Shown piece by piece: positions 50,821 to 60,345 of a stretch of 64,000 nt of DNA (its first letter is position 1; every line of letters starts with the position of its first letter). The DNA is from Pseudanabaena yagii GIHE-NHR1. Its GTDB lineage: Bacteria; Cyanobacteriota; Cyanobacteriia; Pseudanabaenales; Pseudanabaenaceae. The position numbers and the translations under genes are program-made. The notes under the pieces were generated by a model. The model made no database searches. It saw nothing but the letters and a program-made list of their open reading frames with translations, and was not told the origin of the DNA. The stretch lies in assembly GCF_012863495.1 (NCBI RefSeq), contig NZ_JAAVJL010000001.1, forward strand, positions 682,001 through 746,000, written 5' to 3'.

Positions 50821-51549
50821 CTACAAATTTAGATAGAAGTCTTTAACTAAAGAGATGTAATCTTCTGTATAAATATGTTTACTTTCCTCAATTGTAAGCG
50901 TAGTTTCTTGCGGAGGAAATTGTGTTTTGCTTAGTTCTAAGGCAATCCGCTTGATAGAACTATGTAGCATTGGTTTGATATTTACTTGGCGATCGCACCA
51001 CAAACCAAACTCTCTAGCCTTACTCAAAAACTTATGTGCTAAATCTGTTGGATAAATTACTGCTAAATGTCCATCTAGTTTGAGTAAGCGACTAGCTATG
51101 TGGAGAATATCCGTTTGTAACAGACTGTCGCCATGTCTTGCTAAGGTTCGCGATGTTTCTAAGGCTTTATAGGCTTTTTCAAAAAATGGCGGATTAGAAA
51201 TAATCAGATCGTATTGTTGGGGACAAGTAATCGCAAAGTCCTGAATTTTTCCATGATAGATATTGATGCGATCGCCCCAAGGTGAATTTTGAATATTATC
51301 CTGAGCCTGTCGATAGGCTGCATCATCAATTTCGATTGCATCAATTTTGGTGATCGCCGAAGTTTGCGATCGCTGCGCCAGCATCAAGGCGAGTAATCCT
51401 GTACCAGTGCCAATATCTAAGATTTGGGCATTCTCAGGAATATTCACCCATGCTCCCAATAAAATTCCATCCGTCCCCACTTTCATCGCACATTGATCTT
51501 GATAGATCGCAAATTGTTTAAAGAAGAAAGAGTGGTTTTGCCTTCCCAT
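50821..51549 (-). CDS. trmN6: tRNA1(Val) A37 N6-methyltransferase
   Basis: 242 residues. FKQFAIYQDQCAMKVGTDGILLGAW is the hallmark start of TrmN6/YfiC, followed by the SAM motif ILDIGTGTGLLALML and the adenine-N6 motif SNPPFF. It methylates A37 of tRNA-Val in E. coli. Length and motif order match. Terminator hairpins lie on both sides, so it is a single-gene unit. Confidence 0.9.
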   Translation of the reverse strand: MGRQNHSFFFKQFAIYQDQCAMKVGTDGILLGAWVNIPENAQILDIGTGTGLLALMLAQRSQTSAITKIDAIEIDDAAYRQAQDNIQNSPWGDRINIYHGKIQDFAITCPQQYDLIISNPPFFEKAYKALETSRTLARHGDSLLQTDILHIASRLLKLDGHLAVIYPTDLAHKFLSKAREFGLWCDRQVNIKPMLHSSIKRIALELSKTQFPPQETTLTIEESKHIYTEDYISLVKDFYLNL

Positions 51550-51574
51550 ATGCTTAAAAACTAGATCTCTAAAA

Positions 51575-51666
51575 AACTAAAAAGCAGCGCCCTGCGCTGC
51601 TTTTTAGTTAATGCTTAGACTAAGAAAGTTGTTGAAAGAGTGGATTTGCCAACCTTTCAACAACTT
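51575..51666 (-). terminator. Two hairpins after thrC
   Basis: Stem aactaaaaagcagcgc/complement with loop cct (51575-51609), ending in an A/T run, and gttgttgaaag...ctttcaacaac (about 51630-51664). They lie downstream of thrC on the minus strand and upstream of trmN6. Confidence 0.75.
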
Positions 51667-51692
51667 CAAGTCAGCGCAAAGCGCTATAAATA

Positions 51693-53000
51693 TTAAACAG
51701 AGACAGTTTGCCATTCGAGGTGCTCTAATGTATGAGAACGCTCTAGCGCACGCTCGAAGCTATCAAGTTTAGGTTCAATCAAGAAGGGTTCGCCAACATA
51801 ACCTTGAACTGCTTCCTGAGTCTTCAAACCGTTACCAGTGATATAAACCACAGTGGTTTCTTCAGGATCAATCTTGCCTGCTTCCACTAGCTTCTTCAGT
51901 ACAGCGATTGTGGTTCCGCCAGCAGTTTCGGTGAAGATACCTTCGGTTTCCGCAAGTAACTTCATTGCTTGGATGATTTCATCATCGTTTACCGATTCGA
52001 TGTTGCCATTGGTCTTGTGGGCAATGTCGATCGCATAAATACCATCAGCAGGATTACCGATCGCCAAACTCTTAGCAATTGTCTTAGGCTTAACAGGGGT
52101 AATGAAATCGCGACCTTCCTTGTATGCTGAAGCGATCGGAGAACAACCTTCAGCCTGTGCGCCACTGTAACGAACGGGCTTGTCTTCGACTAAGCCTACC
52201 TTTACAAACTCATTGAAGCCTTTGTAGATCTTGGTGAAGAGAGAACCAGAAGCCAAAGGTGCGACGATGTGATCGGGAAGCTTCCAACCAAGTTGTTCGA
52301 TTACTTCATAACCAAGGGTCTTAGAACCTTCGGAATAGTAAGGACGGAGATTAATATTCACAAAGCCCCAACCGTGAGTATTCGCTACTTCTGAGCAAAG
52401 ACGGTTTACTTGGTCGTAGTTACCATGGACGGAGAAAACTTTAGGATTGTAAATGGTTGTACCAAGAACTTTACCTGCTTCGAGGTCAGAGGGGATAAAG
52501 ACACAACACTCTAAGCCTGCATGGGCTGCGATCGCCGCAGTGGAGTTGGCAAGGTTACCAGTACTTGCACAAGCAACGGTAGTAAAACCAAGTTCACGGG
52601 CGCGGCTGAGAGCAACCGAAACCACACGATCCTTAAAGCTCAAGGTGGGCATATTCACAGCATCATTCTTAATGTAGAGATTTTTGATGCCGAGACGCTT
52701 AGCAAGGCGGTTTGCCTTGATCAAGGGAGTCATGCCTGTGGATACATCGATATAGTTGTCAGTCTTGACGGGTAGAAAATCACGATAGCGCCAGATGGAG
52801 AGGGGGCCAGCTTGAATAGTTTCACGGCTGACTCTAGCAGCGATCGCATCATAATTGTAGGCAACTTCTAGAGGACCAAAGCACAATTCACAAACGTGCA
52901 TTGCCTTGGCTTCGTACTCTGCACCACACTCTTTGCATTTGAGATTACTGAAGGTATCAACACGCTCGCTGGTGTAAGGAGTAGCAATGGTTGCTGTCAT
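51693..53000 (-). CDS. thrC: Threonine synthase
   Basis: 435 residues. An N-terminal zinc-ribbon-like part, CKECGAEYEAKAMHVCELC, then the PLP fold: GMTPLIKANRLAKRLG, PLP lysine in LSFKDRVVSVALS, ACASTGNLANSTAA and the glycine loop VAPLASGSLFTKI, ending ITGNGLKTQEAV. It converts O-phosphohomoserine to threonine. Length is that of cyanobacterial ThrC. The upstream region is rich in repeats and no regulator site could be assigned. Confidence 0.95.
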   Translation of the reverse strand: MTATIATPYTSERVDTFSNLKCKECGAEYEAKAMHVCELCFGPLEVAYNYDAIAARVSRETIQAGPLSIWRYRDFLPVKTDNYIDVSTGMTPLIKANRLAKRLGIKNLYIKNDAVNMPTLSFKDRVVSVALSRARELGFTTVACASTGNLANSTAAIAAHAGLECCVFIPSDLEAGKVLGTTIYNPKVFSVHGNYDQVNRLCSEVANTHGWGFVNINLRPYYSEGSKTLGYEVIEQLGWKLPDHIVAPLASGSLFTKIYKGFNEFVKVGLVEDKPVRYSGAQAEGCSPIASAYKEGRDFITPVKPKTIAKSLAIGNPADGIYAIDIAHKTNGNIESVNDDEIIQAMKLLAETEGIFTETAGGTTIAVLKKLVEAGKIDPEETTVVYITGNGLKTQEAVQGYVGEPFLIEPKLDSFERALERSHTLEHLEWQTVSV

Positions 53001-53321
53001 GTTCTTGGTCGCCCTTTTAGTCGCTAAAAGTTTTTTTGATTTCTTTGATTGAAATGAACCTTAACATATGGGTCTATAGTCGTCAAATATACCAGACTAA
53101 ATTAGTCGGATATAGATTGCATAAAAAAATTAGAGCCGCTAGCGGCTCTAATTTTTTATTTAACGTCAGTTTGGGTTAAGCTGGCAAATTTTAAAAGCTC
53201 AAAAGTAAAAGCCTTGCTAAGCAAGGCTTTTACTTTTGAGCATTGAGAGAGGGTTTGCGTAGCAAACCCTCTCTCAATGCTCGTTTCAAATTATCCCGAA
53301 CTCGTGTTATTGATGGCAAAG
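53001..53321. repeat. thrC upstream region with hairpins and a dispersed repeat (copy A)
   Basis: 321 bases, no gene. Hairpin aaaaattagagccgct/agcggctctaattttt at about 53125-53157. Dispersed element at 53161-53304: conserved start taacgtcagttNgggttaag, two internal hairpins (aaagtaaaagccttgc..., attgagagagggtttgc...) and conserved end cccgaactcg. Copy B is at 60107-60239. Confidence 0.75.
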
Positions 53322-54440
53322 CTATGGCAAAGCGAGTAAAACTACACGGGTGATTAAGATAATTAGACCTAGAGGTAAACTCCAACGGAGGAAATTAGAG
53401 ATCTCAGCCACAATGTATTTGCCACCAAATAGCTTTTCGAGGGATGGATTCATAATCGTTGCGTTAGCGGCTAGTCCAAGAAACTGGAAGGCAAATCCTA
53501 GAAATATCACTTGAAAAAAGACATTTTCCACTCCCAAAGCAGGATAACGCACCGATAGGGTGAAACTAAGGGCAACCATAGTCAAAATACTACCTGCCCA
53601 TGCCGAAATGCGCTTATCGAGATCCGTATTAGTCCATAGCGCCACAATTGTGGGTACTAATAACACTAAAAACAGGGGGATAAATACGTTAGGTAAATGA
53701 CTCGCAGGATTGCGCTTCATAGAAATCTGCGCTTCTAGTTGGGGATGGAGATCGCCATCTAAACCCTTAAAGCTTGACGGCACAAAGCTAACTCCGCCCG
53801 TATTCCAACCTGACAAGCGAATTTCCTGTGGAATACCCGAAAAATCAATGTCGTCTTGGGTTTGCCAAAAGACGATCTTATTACTGTTGTATTTGGAGAT
53901 CAGACGGATCGGTAAAGTTTGAATATCAAAGGGGAAATTCGCAAGCTTGTACTTCGCCTCTAAAGTGACCGTTAATCTCTGGAGATAGATCACCGTACCA
54001 TTAGCATTCAAATAAAGCTCTGATTCTTGCTTTAGTGGTTTCTCTGCTAAATTGGCGATCGCAACTTTTGGGTTCCATATCGTCGCTAATTTGTTAATAG
54101 CATCGTCACCGACAAAACTTTGCTCACTAGTGCCAGTAGTTTTCGGGTCGAAGGCTTGATTTGGATTGTACCAACGCAGGCGCAAATCAATATCTGCGGT
54201 AAATGTACCCGTCGCATCCACAATCTTCGAGATATTATTAATGACGAGAGCAACTTCTACCTTGATCGGCTTGGGAACATTGGAGGGAAACTCATTGGTT
54301 GGTTTAGCAATCACAGTGGGTTTCGGAACTGGCGTGACTGGAGGCGCAGATTGTTCTTGAGCATAGGCAATCTTTGCACCTGTCAGAATTAGCAGCACGC
54401 AAAGTCCAAACAGAATAAGGAACCGATAGAGTTTAAGCAT
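53322..54440 (-). CDS. Pentameric ligand-gated ion channel (prokaryotic Cys-loop-type)
   Basis: 372 residues. Signal peptide (LYRFLILFGLCVLLILTGAKIAYAQ), a Pro-rich linker, then the beta-sandwich ligand-binding domain: VALVINNISKIVDATGTFTA, IDLRLRWYNP and the conserved loop YKLANFPFDIQTLPIRL (the FPFD Pro-loop, without the flanking cysteines). Four membrane helices follow: PNVFIPLFLVLLVPTIVALW, ISAWAGSILTMVALSFTL, NVFFQVIFLGFAFQFLGLA and LRWSLPLGLIILITRVV. It is a homologue of GLIC/ELIC. Ligand and ion unknown. It lies seven bases downstream of a CACHE-domain gene. Confidence 0.88.
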   Translation of the reverse strand: MLKLYRFLILFGLCVLLILTGAKIAYAQEQSAPPVTPVPKPTVIAKPTNEFPSNVPKPIKVEVALVINNISKIVDATGTFTADIDLRLRWYNPNQAFDPKTTGTSEQSFVGDDAINKLATIWNPKVAIANLAEKPLKQESELYLNANGTVIYLQRLTVTLEAKYKLANFPFDIQTLPIRLISKYNSNKIVFWQTQDDIDFSGIPQEIRLSGWNTGGVSFVPSSFKGLDGDLHPQLEAQISMKRNPASHLPNVFIPLFLVLLVPTIVALWTNTDLDKRISAWAGSILTMVALSFTLSVRYPALGVENVFFQVIFLGFAFQFLGLAANATIMNPSLEKLFGGKYIVAEISNFLRWSLPLGLIILITRVVLLALP

Positions 54441-54447
54441 TGTGATT

Positions 54448-55575
54448 CTAACCTTTGCTCTCTTCTTTCAATTTTTGTTGGAGTAACTCGCATCCCCTCG
54501 CAATTTTGCCAACCTCATCCTTACGAATAGCCAGATCTTCTATCGATTTTGCAACGGCATCACCGATCGCTAAACTGGTAATATAACTGCCAACTACAAC
54601 TATCGGGCGCATCAGTAAGCCATTAAATAGAATTGTTGAAGTTCCTGCTAAGACGACCACCTCAAATAGAGCAATCACTAAAGAATTGACTAAAATCGCA
54701 TTAGCTTGACCCATCAAAACCTGAAAACTCTTGCCAGCAACAATTACACCAATCTTTTTACCTTTAAAATCTAGTAAAGGAACTAAGGCAATCCCATAAT
54801 CAATGCCATCAATTTTCTGAACCTTTACAGTCGCATCATTGACCTTACGCAATACATCAGGTGTGAGCAATGGACGGATAAATCCCCAGTTAGTAGAACT
54901 CTCATGTCTTAAGCCACCAATTACGCGATCGCTTTCAGGTGCAGGCAATCCTGTAGCGACTTTAGTCATCAGTTCATTGTCAACAAATACTCCTAGTTCA
55001 AATCCAGTTACCTGTTTAACCGCTTCTAAAACACCATTAAAACTCATGCCGACCTCAAAACTCCCAATCGCGCCTTGAGCATCAGAGATAGGGACAACAC
55101 CTCGAATATTTAGTCCATGCCGACTGATTTCTACGCCACTTTGTGGTTCTTGTTTTTGATTGGTAATTACTACTGTTTCTCGAAAACTACTCATGTCTTC
55201 ACCATAATTTTTCAGATAAAATAAGCGTAAGAATGATGTCGCTGGTGCTAAATGAAAATGAGCGTCACGGACTTCGTAGCGATCGCGTTGAATTAAAAAC
55301 GTAGGAACAAGAATCTGAGCTAGTTGGTCACGATCTTTAGCTCGAAAAGCCTGTTGAACTGATGGTAGAGAAGCGATTAGCTCAGCCCTAGACAAGGCTT
55401 TTTTAGTCTGTTCATCGGTATATTTCTGAATTAAAGTAACTGTAGTTGCTAGTTCCTCTTTTTGGTTATTCTCAATTGATTGCAGAGATGTTTGGTAAAA
55501 GAATAAGGTCAGTAGAAGAGAAGCAATGAAAGTGATCAGCGTAATTAGTAATGGAACCTTAATCCTTAACTGCAT
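54448..55575 (-). CDS. Membrane double-CACHE sensor without output domain
   Basis: 375 residues. A membrane helix (PLLITLITFIASLLLTLFF), an extracytoplasmic dCACHE-type domain (residues 35-280; SVQQAFRAKDRDQL, ISRHGLNIRGVVPI, VTGFELGVFVDNELM, DFKGKKIGVIVAGKSF), a second helix (ILVNSLVIALFEVVVLAGTSTIL) and a HAMP-like end (MRPIVVVGSYITSLAIGDAV). It stops after HAMP with no kinase, cyclase or MCP module. The gene is seven bases upstream of the ligand-gated channel, so a ligand-sensing partnership is plausible but only inferred. Confidence 0.8.
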   Translation of the reverse strand: MQLRIKVPLLITLITFIASLLLTLFFYQTSLQSIENNQKEELATTVTLIQKYTDEQTKKALSRAELIASLPSVQQAFRAKDRDQLAQILVPTFLIQRDRYEVRDAHFHLAPATSFLRLFYLKNYGEDMSSFRETVVITNQKQEPQSGVEISRHGLNIRGVVPISDAQGAIGSFEVGMSFNGVLEAVKQVTGFELGVFVDNELMTKVATGLPAPESDRVIGGLRHESSTNWGFIRPLLTPDVLRKVNDATVKVQKIDGIDYGIALVPLLDFKGKKIGVIVAGKSFQVLMGQANAILVNSLVIALFEVVVLAGTSTILFNGLLMRPIVVVGSYITSLAIGDAVAKSIEDLAIRKDEVGKIARGCELLQQKLKEESKG

Positions 55576-55932
55576 GAATATATCCGATAGAACTTAAGAA
55601 TAGATAGAAATTATAACAGTATCAAGAGTTAAGTAGTTTTTGCAAACCTTTGCAAAAACTTATAAAACAAGCCTTTGCAAAAACTATTTAATAAGATTTG
55701 AACTTCTAAAAATATAGCAATCCTAAATGGTTTGTGGAAGCGCACCCCGAAGGGGTGCGCTTCCACAAACCTAAAAATCTACAAATGATTTGTCCCAACT
55801 AACTCAAGCATTGCTATAAATTTTCAAGATAGGCGGTGCAAAGCGCCGCCTATCTTGAAAATTTTGTTCACTACCAAATTTGGTATAAGATTTTTGTGAG
55901 CGTTGTTTTATCACAATACGCTGGAGTTATCG
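55576..55932. repeat. Intergenic hairpins between divergent CACHE and dehydrogenase genes
   Basis: 357 bases with no gene. Hairpin 55729-55771 has 20-bp perfect arms (ggtttgtggaagcgcacccc) and loop gaa, of the family also at 23859. Hairpin at about 55818-55865 has arms aaattttcaagataggcgg. Repeated tttgcaaaaact stretches lie at 55637-55690. Promoters for both divergent genes must be here; ttggtataagatt (about 55880) is a possible -10. Confidence 0.7.
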
Positions 55933-57216
55933 GTGTCAGAATCTTTATTTGATCAAGCAAGTATCAGGCTTGCCGATGCGATCGCCCATGTTAATATTTC
56001 CGAAGATGCGATCGAACGACTCAAATCGCCCAAAGCAAGTTTACAGGTTTCTATTCCTGTGCGAATGGATGATGGAACCTTAAAGGTCTTTCAAGGCTAT
56101 CGGGTACGATACAACGATTTGCGGGGACCGACTAAAGGCGGAATTCGGTTTCATCCCAATGTGAATATGGATGAGGTACAGTCCCTAGCCTTTTGGATGA
56201 CTTTTAAATGTGCAGCCGTGAATTTACCCTTTGGGGGCGCAAAGGGTGGTGTTGCTGTCGATCCCAAGCAATTATCGAAGTTCGAGCTAGAACGTCTCAG
56301 TCGCGGCTATATTGATGCGATCGCGGATTTTATGGGAGCCGATGTGGATATTCCCGCCCCAGATGTACAGACTAATCAGACCATTATGGGCTGGATGGTA
56401 GATGAATATAGCAATATTCAACGTCGGCTCTGTCCTGCGGCAATTACTGGAAAACCTTTAGCGATGGGTGGAAGTGTTGGCAGAGAAACCGCAACTGGCT
56501 TAGGAGCATTTTTTGTGATTGAGACTTTGCTGCCATTACTCAATAAGCAAAGGGAACAGACCACAGTAGCGATCCAAGGATTTGGGAATGTTGGTGCAGC
56601 GATCGCCGATCTGCTCAGCAAAGCAGGGTATAAAGTTGTGGCGGTAAGTGACTCTAAGGGCGGTATCTATACGCCACAGGGATTAGATGTGCCGAGCATT
56701 ATCAGTTACAAAAATTCAACACGCAGCTTTCAGGCAGTTTACTGTCAGGATTCTGTATGTAATCTTGTCGAACATACCAAGATTACTAATGAGGAACTGT
56801 TAAAGCTAGATGTGGATATTTTGATTCCTGCGGCATTGGAAAATCAAATTAAGGAACTTAATGCCCATCAAATTCGCGCTAAGTATATTTTCGAGATTGC
56901 CAATGGACCAGTGACTCCTGCGGCGGATCGAATTCTAGAGCAACAAGGAATTATGGTTTTCCCAGATATTTTAGTCAATGCGGGTGGTGTCACCGTTAGT
57001 TATTTTGAATGGGTACAAAATCGTAGTGGATTTTATTGGACAATTGAAGAGATAAACGATCGCCTCAAGCAAAGTATGGTTGCTGAAACCCTCAGAATTT
57101 GGAAGATTGCTGAGCAAAAACAGATCTCCATGCGAACTGCCGCCTATGTTCATGCGCTAACAAGGTTAAGTGAAGCGATCGAGGCTAAAGGCACACGCGC
57201 TTACTATGCTCAATAA
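55933..57216 (+). CDS. gdhA: Glu/Leu/Phe/Val dehydrogenase (glutamate dehydrogenase type)
   Basis: 427 residues from the GTG at 55933, which has ggag six bases upstream; the longer TTG frame lacks a site and family similarity. QVSIPVRMDDGTLKVFQGYRV, RGPTKGGIRFHP (substrate lysines in GGIR and PFGGAKGGV), APDVQTN, the NAD(P) motif IQGFGNVGAAIA and NAGGVTVSYFEW are all present. It interconverts glutamate and 2-oxoglutarate + ammonia. A hairpin (57218-57263) terminates it. Confidence 0.92.
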   Translation: MSESLFDQASIRLADAIAHVNISEDAIERLKSPKASLQVSIPVRMDDGTLKVFQGYRVRYNDLRGPTKGGIRFHPNVNMDEVQSLAFWMTFKCAAVNLPFGGAKGGVAVDPKQLSKFELERLSRGYIDAIADFMGADVDIPAPDVQTNQTIMGWMVDEYSNIQRRLCPAAITGKPLAMGGSVGRETATGLGAFFVIETLLPLLNKQREQTTVAIQGFGNVGAAIADLLSKAGYKVVAVSDSKGGIYTPQGLDVPSIISYKNSTRSFQAVYCQDSVCNLVEHTKITNEELLKLDVDILIPAALENQIKELNAHQIRAKYIFEIANGPVTPAADRILEQQGIMVFPDILVNAGGVTVSYFEWVQNRSGFYWTIEEINDRLKQSMVAETLRIWKIAEQKQISMRTAAYVHALTRLSEAIEAKGTRAYYAQ

Positions 57217-57689
57217 GGAAGCTATTTTTCGTGGCGAAGACACGAAAAATAGCTTCCTTGTTCGCTTGTATGTACCTAAGGGACTTGTGATTAATTAAAG
57301 TCCCTACGGCTTCGACTTCGCTCAGCCAACGTTGGCTGAGCGAAGTCGAAGCCATACAAACTCGGTGGTACTTTTTTTCTCAAGTCCCTAATCACAAAGT
57401 ATTGCAATTTTCAAATAAGTAGGTACTCATTTGAAAATTGCAATACTTTGTGATTTAAGGCTGTAATTTCTAAAACACACTTAGAGTGCATTAGGTGATA
57501 GTTTAAAAAAAGATTCATGCCTATCACGGTTTGTATTTTACCTACGGCAAAATGTAAACCGCGAAACTCTTACTAGGATTGATTTTGTTTTTTTAAATGA
57601 GTACCTACTCATTTAAAAGTCGCTATATAAAGACTGTGGAAGTTCTATTAGGCATAATTACTCCCTCCTTATCCAGAGAAGACATCTCT
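57217..57689. repeat. Repeat-rich intergenic region with a MITE-like copy
   Basis: 473 bases. Terminator hairpin aaggaagctatttttcgtg... (57218-57263). MITE-like element about 57285-57395, with 44-bp palindrome at 57309-57352 and ends acttgtgattaattaaag and ctcaagtccctaatcac. Hairpin about 57395-57454 with 26-bp arms (atcacaaagtattgcaattt...). The loop gtaggtactc and the atttgaaaat arm recur near 57597. A stem of the 17438 type lies at about 57529-57562. No gene. Confidence 0.75.
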
Positions 57690-59957
57690 ATGTATCGATT
57701 TCAGGTAAAGGCTCCCACCCAAGATGGGGAAATGATTGGTATAGTTGGCGCGATTCCTCAACTGGGATCGTGGGATGTGAAAAAATATCTACCTCTAAAT
57801 ACATCTAGCGATCGCTACCCTATTTGGTCTGTAGATATTGCCATCGATCCTTTAATATTGCCGAATCCGCAAGAACGCATTGAATATAAATATGTGCGGA
57901 TTGCTGCCAATGGAAAAGTACAGTGGGAGTCAGATCTTGGTGAAAATCGCTGGGTTCCCATTGAGCCAGAGCATCTCGATTCAACCACCTCTACAATAAT
58001 TGTTGATGATGGAGCATTTGGCTATATTCAACCTTTCCCCTATGGATATCTGGAAAATGCGATCGCTTCTACTCCTAGCATCAGCAGTGCACCTAGTGGA
58101 CTCAAAGTACTAGTTTTGGGCAGTTCTGTTGCGATGGGCTGTAGTGCTTGGCTACTCAAGGGATGGGCAAGTCATCTAGGACAAGCATTACAGGAAAAAT
58201 ATGGGCATCAATTGGTTAACCGATCGCAATTGGGGGCAAATGTCACTAGTACAATTGAGCGCTTTGCCGCAGCAGTTGTCCCCGAAAAGCCTGATATTGT
58301 CATCATCTCTCTATCACTAGGCAATGAAGGTTTAGCCTATAGTCGCCCCCACGATCGCCGTGCCGTGCAACGTCGTTTTGAGAGCGGCTTATTGCAACTA
58401 GTTAAAATGGTTCGAGATTTGGGTGCTATTCCAATCATTGGTGGTCTCTACCCAAATGGTGACTATAACCCAGAACATAACTGGCTATTGCGCGATACTC
58501 ACCATCGGATGATGAATTGGGGCGTTCCCATGCTCAATTGGTTAGATAGTTTGGACAATGGCTATGGAGGATGGAAGTCCCATCTATCACTTGATGTAGC
58601 TCATCCCAATACTGCGGGACATCAAGTGATGTTTGAGGCAATTAATCTAGAGCTATTTAACATTAGGAAAGAAGAGCGCCTGAAAGAACAAAAATCTCTT
58701 TTGCAAGTCCAAAAGCTAGAAGAGATTTCTATTTATGAAGATAAGTATGGCTTTAAAATATTCGCCTGTCCCGAAGTCCAGACTTTACGGATTATTAACA
58801 AGTCTGAACATTCCTACAATATCACTCCCACTTGGCTCGAATTACAAACAGCTTTGAAGCGCAAAGCTGAACTGACCTCTGGAACTTATATTTCCAAAAA
58901 TGACGAGTTAGGAACGTTACCGCTGTTGACCGTTGGTCTGCAAGGCTCGATTGAGAATACTGTCGCAATACCTACTGGGTCAGATTTACAATATTGCTCA
59001 GCACTGAAATTTTTTGCACCCCAAAATTCTGAAATCATCTACTACGATGGATATTTAGGAATTCTGAAGGAAGGCGATCGCACAATTCGGATCATCAACG
59101 AATCTGACGAAGAATATAACATTCATCCAATGTGGAAAGAGATTCGGACAGCCCTAGCCGAAATGCCCGCGGCGGTATATCACGATCCTGCCAATCCTAA
59201 TGCGCCATTTCGGACAATGATTATTGGCGATCGCGGTTTAGAAAGTCGGGTCAAAGCCCCTGCCAAGTCCACGATGCTGCTAAAATATAAGTGCAAATTA
59301 TCAGAGCTAAATCGGATTGCAATTTTGCCACTAGGCGATCGCTGTGCCGCCCGAATGCTCCTATACAAAATGGAATATGATGGACCAGCATTTCCATTTG
59401 ACCTAGCCCGTTCTACAAATCTCGGTGATGTTACCGACCTGGTTGTCAATGACTTTCAAGATATGTGGAATCCTGCCTATCTTCATTACAATCCTACGGA
59501 TCGCCGCATCTATCATTCCAAATGGTCTGGGCTATCCTTTGGGCATGAAGTCGAAGATTCCGATGACCCAGTAAATAACATCCAGACTATTCACGAAAGG
59601 ATGCGTGTTCGCTATTCAGCTCGTGCTAAGAGATTCTTATATACCCTCAAACATAGTGATGAGATTCTCTTCATCCGTACTGGTGTAACTAATCGTGACT
59701 ATGTTGTCGATTTAATTGAAAAGCTCAAAATCAAATGTGCTGACAAGCCATTTCGAGTATTACTCATTTCTAAGCAAACATCCGATGAATTTTCAGGTAT
59801 TCCCAATTTACTCCATTATGATTTGCATTTTAGCCCTGACTGGATGTACGACAGTCTCGACTACTGGATGGAATGCACCAGCAAAATGAAAGAGATTTTA
59901 GAGTCACTGGGTATATCCAGCCAAAATCTCTTTTGGTGTCCTCCAAATCCCAATTAG
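57690..59957 (+). CDS. CBM20 - SGNH hydrolase - duplicated linker domain - DUF1796 protein
   Basis: 755 residues from the ATG at 57690 (agagaag upstream); a longer frame to 57597 begins in repeat DNA. Residues 1-115 are a starch-binding CBM20 (YRFQVKAPTQDGEMIGIVGA, PQLGSWD, EYKYVRI). Residues 135-330 are an SGNH/GDSL fold: LVLGSSVAMGCSAW (Ser block), NRSQLGANV, SLSLGNEG and DVAHPNTAGHQ. Next is a duplicated unit (TLRIINKSEHSYNITPTWLE and TIRIINESDEEYNIHPMWKE), then DUF1796 (AILPLGDRCAARMLLYKM, AFPFDLAR, EILFIRTGV), a predicted papain-like fold. Possibly acts on polysaccharide; no signal peptide seen. Confidence 0.8.
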   Translation: MYRFQVKAPTQDGEMIGIVGAIPQLGSWDVKKYLPLNTSSDRYPIWSVDIAIDPLILPNPQERIEYKYVRIAANGKVQWESDLGENRWVPIEPEHLDSTTSTIIVDDGAFGYIQPFPYGYLENAIASTPSISSAPSGLKVLVLGSSVAMGCSAWLLKGWASHLGQALQEKYGHQLVNRSQLGANVTSTIERFAAAVVPEKPDIVIISLSLGNEGLAYSRPHDRRAVQRRFESGLLQLVKMVRDLGAIPIIGGLYPNGDYNPEHNWLLRDTHHRMMNWGVPMLNWLDSLDNGYGGWKSHLSLDVAHPNTAGHQVMFEAINLELFNIRKEERLKEQKSLLQVQKLEEISIYEDKYGFKIFACPEVQTLRIINKSEHSYNITPTWLELQTALKRKAELTSGTYISKNDELGTLPLLTVGLQGSIENTVAIPTGSDLQYCSALKFFAPQNSEIIYYDGYLGILKEGDRTIRIINESDEEYNIHPMWKEIRTALAEMPAAVYHDPANPNAPFRTMIIGDRGLESRVKAPAKSTMLLKYKCKLSELNRIAILPLGDRCAARMLLYKMEYDGPAFPFDLARSTNLGDVTDLVVNDFQDMWNPAYLHYNPTDRRIYHSKWSGLSFGHEVEDSDDPVNNIQTIHERMRVRYSARAKRFLYTLKHSDEILFIRTGVTNRDYVVDLIEKLKIKCADKPFRVLLISKQTSDEFSGIPNLLHYDLHFSPDWMYDSLDYWMECTSKMKEILESLGISSQNLFWCPPNPN

Positions 59958-60345
59958 CACGAATAGGTGATGTAGAGCGCCACCTTAATCATGGGTTTAA
60001 TTTTGCTATAGGTAATATTAAACCTCAAAACATTTACTGGGTTTAACTTTTCCTTGAAACCTCAATATAGTTATATAGAAGGTTATATAGAGATTCCCAT
60101 TCTAAGTAACGTCAGTTAGGGTTAAGCAGGTAAATTTTAAAAGCCCAAAAGCAAAAGCCTTGCATAGCAAGGCTTTTGCTTTTGAGAGAGGTTTTGCTAC
60201 GCAAAACCTCTCTCAAAGACCGTTTCAATCCCGAACTCGCTCTAAATACTTGAAAAACGCTATAAATGTAACAGCTTGTATCACGAGCCACCCAAAAGCA
60301 ATAAATTTAGATATCGTGGGAATAGATGAGTTTGGATTTGGACAA
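59958..60345. repeat. Intergenic region with dispersed repeat copy B
   Basis: 388 bases. The element at 60107-60239 has taacgtcagttagggttaag, two internal hairpins (aaaagcaaaagccttgc...; gagaggttttgc...gcaaaacctctc) and ccgaactcg, parallel to 53161-53304. Open frames reading through it are repeat-derived. Confidence 0.75.

Noticed and set aside
60160..60345. 62-residue N-terminal extension of the small protein at 60346
   Set aside because: Encoded by the dispersed repeat with hairpins; composition is not protein-like.
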